Assembly (NCBI GenBank): GCA_012519465.1
Contig: JAAYQD010000011.1
Span: forward strand, 1 to 6,517
Source: Candidatus Cloacimonadota bacterium
GTDB taxonomy: Bacteria; Cloacimonadota; Cloacimonadia; Cloacimonadales; Cloacimonadaceae
DNA: 6,517 bases
Direction: 5' to 3'
The position numbers and the translations under genes were made by a program. Under the pieces are notes generated by a model. That model worked only from the letters and a program-made list of their open reading frames with translations. It was not told the origin of the DNA and did no database searches. Shown here piece by piece: positions 1 to 5,286 of the stretch. The first letter of the stretch is position 1; every line of letters starts with the position of its first letter.

Positions 1-453
1 CTCCGGCACCCCCAAGCCATAGATACAGGAGACGGATGCTACGATGATCACATCCCGCCGCTCCATCAGGCTCATCGTGGCTCTGAGGCGCAGCTTTTCT
101 ATCTGGGCGTTGATATCGCTATCCTTTTCGATATAGATATCCTTGCCGGGGATATAGGCTTCCGGCTGATAATAATCGTAGTAAGAGATGAAGTATTCCA
201 CGGCATTATGGGGGAAAAGCTGCTTGAACTCCCCATACAGCTGTGCCGCCAAGGTCTTGTTGTGAGAAAGCACCAGCACGGGGCGGTCAAACTGGGCAAT
301 CACATTGGCAATGGTGAAGGTCTTGCCGCTGCCTGTAACTCCCAATAATACTTGGTGAGAGGGTCCCTTGCGGATACCTTCCACCAGCTCGGCGATTGCC
401 TCTGGCTGATCACCGGAGGGTTGATAGCTGGAATCCAGCTGGAACAAAGACAT
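1..453 (-). CDS. uvrB: UvrABC excision nuclease subunit B, N-terminal 151 residues (partial)
   Basis: UvrB is the helicase-like damage-verifying subunit of bacterial nucleotide excision repair. It is loaded by UvrA and recruits UvrC. The visible part starts [20 protein letters not shown], the usual UvrB opening with its Q-motif-like QPSGDQ. It continues with Walker A GVTGSGKT (residues 38-45), the [14 protein letters not shown] block (63-76) and the tyrosine-rich beta-hairpin [10 protein letters not shown] (91-100), which the family inserts between DNA strands. It then has the KDSDIN and SCIYGLG segments. The frame is still open at the left edge, so roughly three quarters of the normal protein (about 660-680 residues) lies outside. 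The start at 453 is supported by an AAGGAG ribosome binding site at 460-465. The gene diverges from the operon starting at 628. I see no defect. Confidence 0.97.
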   Translation of the reverse strand, partial: MSLFQLDSSYQPSGDQPEAIAELVEGIRKGPSHQVLLGVTGSGKTFTIANVIAQFDRPVLVLSHNKTLAAQLYGEFKQLFPHNAVEYFISYYDYYQPEAYIPGKDIYIEKDSDINAQIEKLRLRATMSLMERRDVIIVASVSCIYGLGVPE

Positions 454-508
454 CGCTTTCTCCTTTATCTATCTTACTAATTATTATCATGTTAGGCTAT
501 TGCAAAGC

Positions 509-521
509 TGTGTGGGACACA
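509..521. promoter_or_regulatory. Small palindrome over the predicted uvrB transcription start
   Basis: TGTGT-GGG-ACACA forms perfect 5-base arms around a 3-base centre. It lies directly over the predicted uvrB transcription start and just downstream of its -10 box. That placement would suit an operator, but the arms are short and could arise by chance. It does not match the E. coli (CTGT-N8-ACAG) or Bacillus-type LexA boxes. Confidence 0.2.
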
Positions 522-522
522 A

Positions 523-551
523 ATAATAATATTGTGCTTGACGCATTGCAA
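523..551 (-). promoter_or_regulatory. Probable sigma70-type promoter of uvrB
   Basis: On the minus strand, TTGCAA (546-551) is followed by a 17-base spacer and TATTAT (523-528). That matches the consensus at 4 of 6 and 5 of 6 positions. The predicted start of transcription is near 516, giving a leader of about 60 bases before the uvrB ATG. This is a pattern match only. The host's promoter preferences are unknown. Confidence 0.5.
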
Positions 552-598
552 CACACTTAAAAGATTGGATACACAAAACGTCAATGGCGTTTTTTGTC

Positions 599-604
599 TA
601 TAAA
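599..604 (+). promoter_or_regulatory. Candidate -10 box for the 107-residue protein/ndk operon
   Basis: TATAAA at 599-604 would place a transcript start near 611, leaving a leader of about 17 bases that includes the GGAG ribosome binding site at 617-620. No good -35 box sits 16-18 bases upstream. An alternative is TTGACG at 538-543 with a poor -10 (AAGATT, 561-566), which overlaps the uvrB promoter on the other strand. One of the two may drive the operon; neither is strong. Confidence 0.25.
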
Positions 605-627
605 ATAACTCATATTGGAGACAATAG

Positions 628-951
628 ATGACTACAAACAACGATCTGCAGATCAATTTTGAGAACTTGCTCAAGCTTGGCTATGCCGTTATCGACATTC
701 GCTACAAAGATTATGACCTCTGCCCGGATAGCCACAAACTGGTGATTGCCAGAGTGGATTCCGACCGTGATGAATTCTATCAGGATATGCTGAAACAGTA
801 TACCGCCATCGAATTCAAAGCCAACGAAGTAAGTGAAATCTGGACCGACATCCTGAAACACAAGGTAAAGATGAGCTCCGTGCTCAGCCGCGATATTTCC
901 ATCAAAGTGGCAGCCCTGGATTATATCGAGACCGTCTATACCAAAAGATGA
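628..951 (+). CDS. Uncharacterised 107-residue protein, first gene of the ndk operon
   Basis: I do not recognise this family. The protein is soluble-looking, with no signal peptide and no membrane segment. It mixes predicted helix (residues 10-20, 46-80) with short strand-like runs (VIDIRY 21-26, LVIARVD 38-44), and it is rich in Asp, Glu and Lys. It has one cysteine (C32) and no obvious metal or nucleotide motif. The start is well supported: GGAG at 617-620 lies 7 bases before the ATG. Its stop overlaps the ndk start in ATGA, and ndk has no good ribosome binding site of its own, so the two are probably translated together. That coupling hints at a shared physiological setting but not at a function. 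Codon-consistent coding through its full length and the clean start make it a real gene. Confidence 0.85.
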   Translation: MTTNNDLQINFENLLKLGYAVIDIRYKDYDLCPDSHKLVIARVDSDRDEFYQDMLKQYTAIEFKANEVSEIWTDILKHKVKMSSVLSRDISIKVAALDYIETVYTKR

Positions 952-1367
952 CTGATCAAACCCTGTTTCTGATCAAGCCCAATGCCGTGCAGCACAAGCA
1001 TATCGGGCACATCATCTCCATCGTGGAAGAGAATGGCTTTGTGCTTAGAAACATCAAAATACTAAAGTTTGATTGCGAAACCGCAGGGGTTTTTTATGCC
1101 ATGCACAAGGGCAAGGAATTCTATGAGAGGCTGGTAAGCTTCATGTGTTCGGGGGATACCATCGCCCTGCACCTATCCCGCAGAAATGCAGTGCAAAAGC
1201 TGCGTGAGCTGGTGGGTGATGCAGACCCCGATAAGCGCGAACAGGGCACAATCCGCAGCCTTTATGCGGAAGGCATCATGGAAAACGCCGTGCATGCATC
1301 GGATAGCGATGAAGCCGCTGCCCGGGAAATTGAACTGATATTTGGAGACCTAAAGGCTTTGGCTTAG
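948..1367 (+). CDS. ndk: Nucleoside diphosphate kinase
   Basis: Ndk moves the gamma-phosphate of ATP onto other (d)NDPs through a phosphohistidine, balancing cytoplasmic NTP pools. The 139 residues match the usual bacterial length of about 135-145. They include TLFLIKPNAV with Lys10, FYAMHKGKEFY with Tyr50 and His53, GTIR with Arg103, and the active-site block NAVHASDS with Asn113 and catalytic His116. One small departure is SGD (68-70), where most members have SGP before the following strand. The start overlaps the previous stop (ATGA, 948-951) and the sequence before it has no clear ribosome binding site, which suggests translation by coupling to the upstream gene. The last codons form the left arm of the downstream terminator. 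The protein appears complete and functional. Confidence 0.97.
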   Translation: MTDQTLFLIKPNAVQHKHIGHIISIVEENGFVLRNIKILKFDCETAGVFYAMHKGKEFYERLVSFMCSGDTIALHLSRRNAVQKLRELVGDADPDKREQGTIRSLYAEGIMENAVHASDSDEAAAREIELIFGDLKALA

Positions 1368-1399
1368 CTAAAGCTTTTAGGTCTCCCGTTTCTTTTTTT
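1344..1399 (+). terminator. Rho-independent terminator of the ndk operon, overlapping the ndk 3' end
   Basis: A 17-base left arm (1344-1360, beginning GGAGACCTAAA) pairs with 1370-1386 (ending TTAGGTCTCC) across a 9-base loop. There is one G-U wobble and no mismatch. A T-rich run follows (1389-1399, T3-C-T7). The ndk stop codon (1365-1367) lies in the loop, so the left arm also codes for the end of Ndk. Read from the other strand the hairpin is not followed by a T-run, so it should stop ndk transcripts but would not be a classic terminator for the converging hppA. It could still protect the 3' end of an hppA transcript. Confidence 0.9.
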
Positions 1400-1423
1400 A
1401 GACGCCCTTCCCTTTATAATCTA

Positions 1424-3874
1424 CTACTTCAAAGCCTCTTTGGCTTTAGCATCTTCTTCCATTTCCTTTTTGGCAGCCTCTATCGCCTTTTGAGATTCCG
1501 CCTGCCACTTTTCCCCACAATTTCTAAAGCCCGATTCCTCATCCATCTCCCGTGGCAAAAAGTGCCCTTGGGAATGGGGATCGGTTTTATCTATGGGGAT
1601 AATCTCGTTGTGGATTTCTTCCTTGATCTTGATACTGGTCATAGGCGGCTGAATCCTTTCCACAGATAGAGAATAGCTGAGGATCACACCCACAAAGACA
1701 ATAGACACCATGCTCATCAGCTTGATGAGGATATTGATGCAGGGACCGGCAGTGTCTTTGAAGGGATCACCCACGGTATCTCCCACGATGGTGGCGGTAT
1801 GGGCAGGGGAGTTTTTGCCGCCGCATTCTCCGGTTTCCACAAACTTCTTGGCGTTATCCCAGGCACCACCGGCATTGTTCATCATGATGGCCAGCACGAA
1901 TCCAGCGGATAAGGCACCTGCCAAAACGCCCAAGACGCCTGCCACACCAAAGATCAAACCCACCACTATCGGGGTGCCAATGCCCACGATGGCGGGAACC
2001 ACCATCTCACGCTGGGCTGCTTTGGTGGAGATGGTGACGCAGGATTTGTAATCCGGCAGGCTGGTGCCTTCCAGGATGCCGGGAATCTCGTCAAACTGAC
2101 GGCGCACTTCGCCCACCATCTTCCCTGCCGCTCTGCCCACAGCCTTGATGGTGAGGGCGGAAAACAGGTATGCCACCATGGCACCGATAAATACTCCCAT
2201 CAAAAACTTGGGGTTCAACACATGTATCTGGTAGTAATTGATAAAATCCTGGATGGATGCCCTGGAGACGTTGATCGTCTCACATGCGCCACGGCTGTAT
2301 TTGATCTTGAAGAAGGGTACTTTGCCCACCTTGTCATACACCATCAACAGCCCTGCCCGTGCCTCTTCCAGATATGCCGCCAAGAGCGCCATCGCCGTGA
2401 GCGCTGCGCTGCCAATGGCAAAGCCTTTGCCTGTGGCTGCGGTGGTGTTGCCAACGCTATCCAGGCTGTCTGTTCTCTCGCGCACGATTTCAGAGAGGCC
2501 GCTCATCTGGGCGTTGCCACCAGCATTATCGGCAATGGGACCAAAGGCATCGGTTGCCAAGGTGACGCCCAATGTGGCAAGCATGCCCACAGCGCCAAAG
2601 CCTATTCCATACAGGCCCATCTCGATGGATTGGAAACCGTGGCTGCTGATAAATGCCAGCATGATGCCCACCACCACGGTGATCACCGGAGCGGCAGTGG
2701 AGCTCATGCCCACGCTGATTCCTTCCAAAATAACCGTTGCCGTTCCAAACCTGCTCTGCCTGGCTATCCGTTGCGTGGGTCTGTAGCTATGGGAAGTGGC
2801 ACGCTCTGTGAACCATCCTATCAGTATGCCGGTCAATAGCCCTATAATGCTGGATAAGAACACGCCAAAATAGTAATCTGGCGGCAGGAGGCTTTTGGTA
2901 ACGAAAAATGCTGCCACTGCGATGAGTGCAGAGCTGAAATAGACGCTTTTATTGAGGGCAAACATCAGGTCTTTGGTACTGGCGTCTTCTTTTGTGCGCA
3001 CCATAAAGATGCCAAATACGGAGAGCAAGGCTCCGATGCCAGCCAACACCATGGGTGCGATGAGGAAGTTCAATTGATACTTTGCAAATTCAGGACCCAA
3101 CATCATCACGGCACCCATGCCCAGGGAAGCCGTGGCAAGGATGGAACCGGCATAGCTTTCATACAGATCGGCGCCCATTCCGGCAACGTCTCCCACGTTA
3201 TCACCCACGTTATCAGCGATGGTGGCAGGGTTGCGGGCATCATCTTCCGGGATGCCGGCTTCTATTTTGCCCACCAGGTCTGCCCCCACGTCTGCCGCTT
3301 TGGTAAAGATACCTCCGCCCAAACGGGCAAACAGCGCCTGAGTGGAAGCTCCCATGCCAAAGGAAAGCATGATGACGGCGATGGTATTGAGCGGCACTTC
3401 ATAGTAGTTTAAGATATAAAACCATGCTGAAATATCGATTAGCGCCAAGCCCACCACTGTGAGCCCCATCACGCTGCCCGCTCTGAAAGACACCTGCAGC
3501 CCCTTATTGAGGCTCTCCGTGCAGGCTTGGGCGGTGCGGTTGGATGCCAAGGTTGCCATATTCATCCCGATAAACCCCGCCAAACCACTGAAAAAGCCTC
3601 CGGTGAGGAATGCCCAGGGCACAAGCGGATGCAACACCTTCAAGCCCAATGACATAATTTGAAAAACGATAAAAGCACCAACAAAAAAGAGAATCACACC
3701 CTTATATTGCTGCCTTAAATATGCAAAAGCACCTTCCCTCACAAAGCCTGCAATCTCAATCATGCGCGGATTGCCCGGATGATGAGCTTTCACTTGATAA
3801 TAAAAGATCAGCGCAAAGGCCAGTGCCACCGTAGCCCCCAAAGGAGCAAGATACCAAATTAACGGTATATTCAT
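1424..3874 (-). CDS. hppA: K+-dependent, probably Na+-translocating membrane pyrophosphatase
   Basis: This integral membrane pump uses pyrophosphate hydrolysis to drive Na+ and/or H+ out of the cytoplasm. The catalytic set is complete (numbering from the start chosen here, 816 residues). It comprises DVGADLVGKIE (195-205: D195, D199, K203), DNVGDNVGD (221-229), TDAFGPIADNAGGNAQ with D442 and D449, NNAGGAWDNAKK (666-677) and GDTVGDPFKDTAGP (698-711). In GNTTAATGKG (475-484), Ala479 and Gly482 replace the Lys/Thr of K+-independent enzymes, so it should need K+. The gate glutamate is E239 in LYESYAGS, the position used by Na+-PPases and Na+,H+-PPases and not one turn later as in plant H+ pumps. 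After the last membrane helix (about 738) a charged tail of about 78 residues follows, ending in a Lys/Glu/Ala-rich helix (787-816). In known family structures the C-terminus faces away from the cytosol. An in-frame ATG at 3880 would add two residues, but the ribosome binding site fits 3874 better. Ion choice (Na+, H+ or both) cannot be settled from sequence alone. Confidence 0.97.
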   Translation of the reverse strand: MNIPLIWYLAPLGATVALAFALIFYYQVKAHHPGNPRMIEIAGFVREGAFAYLRQQYKGVILFFVGAFIVFQIMSLGLKVLHPLVPWAFLTGGFFSGLAGFIGMNMATLASNRTAQACTESLNKGLQVSFRAGSVMGLTVVGLALIDISAWFYILNYYEVPLNTIAVIMLSFGMGASTQALFARLGGGIFTKAADVGADLVGKIEAGIPEDDARNPATIADNVGDNVGDVAGMGADLYESYAGSILATASLGMGAVMMLGPEFAKYQLNFLIAPMVLAGIGALLSVFGIFMVRTKEDASTKDLMFALNKSVYFSSALIAVAAFFVTKSLLPPDYYFGVFLSSIIGLLTGILIGWFTERATSHSYRPTQRIARQSRFGTATVILEGISVGMSSTAAPVITVVVGIMLAFISSHGFQSIEMGLYGIGFGAVGMLATLGVTLATDAFGPIADNAGGNAQMSGLSEIVRERTDSLDSVGNTTAATGKGFAIGSAALTAMALLAAYLEEARAGLLMVYDKVGKVPFFKIKYSRGACETINVSRASIQDFINYYQIHVLNPKFLMGVFIGAMVAYLFSALTIKAVGRAAGKMVGEVRRQFDEIPGILEGTSLPDYKSCVTISTKAAQREMVVPAIVGIGTPIVVGLIFGVAGVLGVLAGALSAGFVLAIMMNNAGGAWDNAKKFVETGECGGKNSPAHTATIVGDTVGDPFKDTAGPCINILIKLMSMVSIVFVGVILSYSLSVERIQPPMTSIKIKEEIHNEIIPIDKTDPHSQGHFLPREMDEESGFRNCGEKWQAESQKAIEAAKKEMEEDAKAKEALK

Positions 3875-3881
3875 AATCATT

Positions 3882-3888
3882 CCACCTC
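3882..3888 (-). promoter_or_regulatory. Ribosome binding site that decides the hppA start
   Basis: GAGGTGG on the minus strand lies 7 bases before the ATG at 3874 but only 1 base before the ATG at 3880. Normal spacing therefore favours 3874 as the main start. Confidence 0.7.
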
Positions 3889-3939
3889 AAATTTTGGTCT
3901 GCTTCTGCATTCGCAGTGCAAATCCATAAGCGAAGTGAC

Positions 3940-3968
3940 AAAATAGAAAACCAAGCTTAATTTGTCAA
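3940..3968 (-). promoter_or_regulatory. Probable promoter of hppA
   Basis: On the minus strand, a perfect TTGACA (3963-3968), a 17-base spacer and TATTTT (3940-3945) form a good sigma70-type promoter. The predicted start is near 3933 and the leader is close to 60 bases. It suggests hppA is transcribed on its own rather than as a tail of the phage-like genes upstream. The leader holds only a small CTGC-GAAT-GCAG hairpin (3903-3914 region); I see no riboswitch. Confidence 0.65.
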
Positions 3969-4020
3969 CCGTTTTTTCAGCCTCCCCTTTGGTAAAAAAA
4001 ATGACTTGCCAAATGTGCCC

Positions 4021-4063
4021 GCTCACTCAATCTTGCAAATCAGCTCACCAATTTTGCAAATCG
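4021..4063. repeat. Tandem pair of a 20-22 base repeat (copies A and B)
   Basis: Copy A (4021-4042) and copy B (4043-4063) are adjacent and both read GCTCAC...TTGCAAATC on the plus strand, differing by one gap and a few substitutions. They belong to the same family as the pair at 4130-4170. A weaker partial match (CTTGCCAAAT, 4005-4014) may be a decayed further copy just to the left. The copies lie about 50 bases upstream of the hppA -35 box, so they may be regulatory or simply intergenic repeat debris. Confidence 0.6.
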
Positions 4064-4129
4064 ATTTTTTTGGGTGGACAGAGCTCCGCCGGGGGATGCC
4101 ATTATTTCAAATATCATCACCAGGCGTCA
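4064..4129. other. Gene-free spacer between the two repeat pairs
   Basis: No open frame with a ribosome binding site, no good hairpin and no promoter are visible here. It has a T7 run (4065-4071) and a weak GGTGGA/TCCGCC stem (4073-4090 area) on the plus strand that is not followed by T's. The whole stretch from 3969 to 4170 appears to be non-coding apart from the repeats. Confidence 0.5.
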
Positions 4130-4170
4130 GGTCATCATTCTTGCATATTAGCTCATCATTCTTGCAAAGA
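4130..4170. repeat. Tandem pair of a 20-21 base repeat (copies C and D)
   Basis: Copy C (4130-4150) and copy D (4151-4170) share TCATCATTCTTGCA. On the minus strand the shared core is TGCAAGAATGATGA. Copy D directly abuts the stop codon of the tail-fibre-like gene (TGA, 4171-4173), so the pair would sit at the very 3' end of that transcript. All four copies point the same way. There is no spacer between units, so this is not a CRISPR array. Confidence 0.65.
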
Positions 4171-4821
4171 TCATTTAGGGAAGGCTATTATTTGGTACTC
4201 CAGCGGCTGCGCTTCATGCACCGCACCAATCCTCAAAATGACCGTTACCTCCGCATTATTTTCTTTTACGCTTACTATGTATATATGAGAATTACATTGA
4301 TTGGATAACATCACCAGGGGCTCTTCGCTGTATTCGCTTTGCAGGATATGCGTGATATACTCATCATCTGTCGTTGCTGGAGTATTATTGCTCACGTCCC
4401 CTTTCCCATAATTCTGGTCCTGCACTTCATGCTGTATTTTAGAGAGGGTAAAGAGTTCGTCTGCCAGGTGATTGCTGCTAATAGAGTTATTGGCTATCTT
4501 GCTGGCGATCACCGCCCCATCTTGAATGTGATTGGCGAAGATGACGGCATTCTGAATGGCTCTGGAATCAAGCTGTCCGATATAGCACGTCTTGCCAGTG
4601 AATCCGCCAGAGGGAGACACCACATCATCCCACACCTCATAATACCCACAATCATCCTCGTGCTCGATGATACACTCATAATATCCGCTCTCTTCCACCT
4701 CTATGAGAGGCAGCCCCATTGCCCAGCTTTGTCCTGGACGCAACAGCCGGATATCCACTCCGGATTGCGGCACGCGCACGTTGTTCTCCATCTTATAATA
4801 GCTCAAACCATATCTATACAT
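4171..4821 (-). CDS. Small tail-fibre-like protein (phage-type)
   Basis: This 216-residue protein has no motif that names a family, but its build is that of a short phage tail fibre. Residues 1-70 form a strand-rich head with GYYECIIEHEDDCGYYEVWDD (46-66, interrupted by two cysteines C50 and C58). Residues 83-122 carry a periodic shaft-like stretch (AIQNAVIFANHIQDGAVIAS and onward), with the Ile/Ala/His spacing seen in trimeric fibre repeats. A polar linker follows (131-153), then a strand-rich C-terminal block (155-216) that could be the receptor-binding tip. The ATG at 4821 has GAGAGG 5 bases upstream (4827-4832). A GTG at 4824 is in frame but sits too close to that site. It follows the 150-residue gene after 12 bases and is the last gene of the cluster. 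The fibre role is inference from the shaft pattern and the hub-like neighbour. Confidence 0.7.
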   Translation of the reverse strand: MYRYGLSYYKMENNVRVPQSGVDIRLLRPGQSWAMGLPLIEVEESGYYECIIEHEDDCGYYEVWDDVVSPSGGFTGKTCYIGQLDSRAIQNAVIFANHIQDGAVIASKIANNSISSNHLADELFTLSKIQHEVQDQNYGKGDVSNNTPATTDDEYITHILQSEYSEEPLVMLSNQCNSHIYIVSVKENNAEVTVILRIGAVHEAQPLEYQIIAFPK

Positions 4822-4833
4822 CACATCCTCTCA

Positions 4834-5286
4834 TCAATTGGTAATCACAATCTCATGCTGATCTTCAAAGGATTGCAGATCAGGATTCACATACGTCGGA
4901 GCGCCGATATAGCTCGATTGCAGTGTGAATTTCACCGCTTCCGGATATTCATGCAGATCATCAGGCTGCTCCGGCATCCGCGTCACTCTCACCGGGAATT
5001 GCACGTTTTTGCCAGGATGCGCAGTATATTCCAGATACATCTGTCCATCACCCATCAGATAATTGACCAACGTCTCATACTGGTCTGGCAGGAGGATGCC
5101 CTCCAGTTCAAATGTATCCTCTCGATACTCCCCGCGCAATATCCTCACGGTGGGATCAAACGCACTCCGCTTATCCACCCGATACTTCCTGTCCGGCTTA
5201 TAATGCACCATGCCATTTAGGCAGTGGAAGAAGTGAGCCACATACTGTCCCATCCGCACCAGCTTCCATCCATTCATATCAGCCAT
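4834..5286 (-). CDS. Uncharacterised 150-residue protein in the tail gene cluster
   Basis: I do not recognise this protein. It is short and has no signal peptide or membrane helix. It looks rich in beta strand, with alternating runs such as FELEGILL (59-66), MYLEYTA (83-89), FPVRVTRM (97-104) and VKFTLQSSYIG (118-128). A fold of this kind would suit a small tail or baseplate component, which the position between a hub-like gene and a fibre-like gene supports. The start at 5286 has AAGGTGA at 5291-5297 and overlaps the upstream gene by 13 bases, so translation is probably coupled. It ends in two consecutive TGA codons (4831-4836), and the ribosome binding site of the next gene overlaps the second. 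A second ATG at residue 4 is possible but less well spaced. Confidence 0.8.
   Translation of the reverse strand: MADMNGWKLVRMGQYVAHFFHCLNGMVHYKPDRKYRVDKRSAFDPTVRILRGEYREDTFELEGILLPDQYETLVNYLMGDGQMYLEYTAHPGKNVQFPVRVTRMPEQPDDLHEYPEAVKFTLQSSYIGAPTYVNPDLQSFEDQHEIVITN

Noticed and set aside
492..674. Minus-strand 60-residue frame in the uvrB/operon spacer.
   Set aside because: It covers both promoter regions and the start of a convincing plus-strand gene, with no start signal. It is a chance frame.
1710..3662. Several plus-strand open frames opposite hppA, including 2222-2839.
   Set aside because: They are antisense to a highly conserved membrane protein and their translations show no coherent domain or start signal.
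3994..4001. A8 run (T8 on the minus strand) as a possible terminator of the tail cluster.
   Set aside because: No stable hairpin precedes it on the minus strand, so it is not a recognisable Rho-independent terminator.
4021..4170. CRISPR array.
   Set aside because: Units are directly adjacent without spacers, they vary in sequence, and no cas gene is nearby.
3962..4308. Plus-strand open frames across the repeat region.
   Set aside because: There is no ribosome binding site, the translation is dominated by the repeats (HSC/HH-rich), and the frames run into the antisense of the fibre-like gene.
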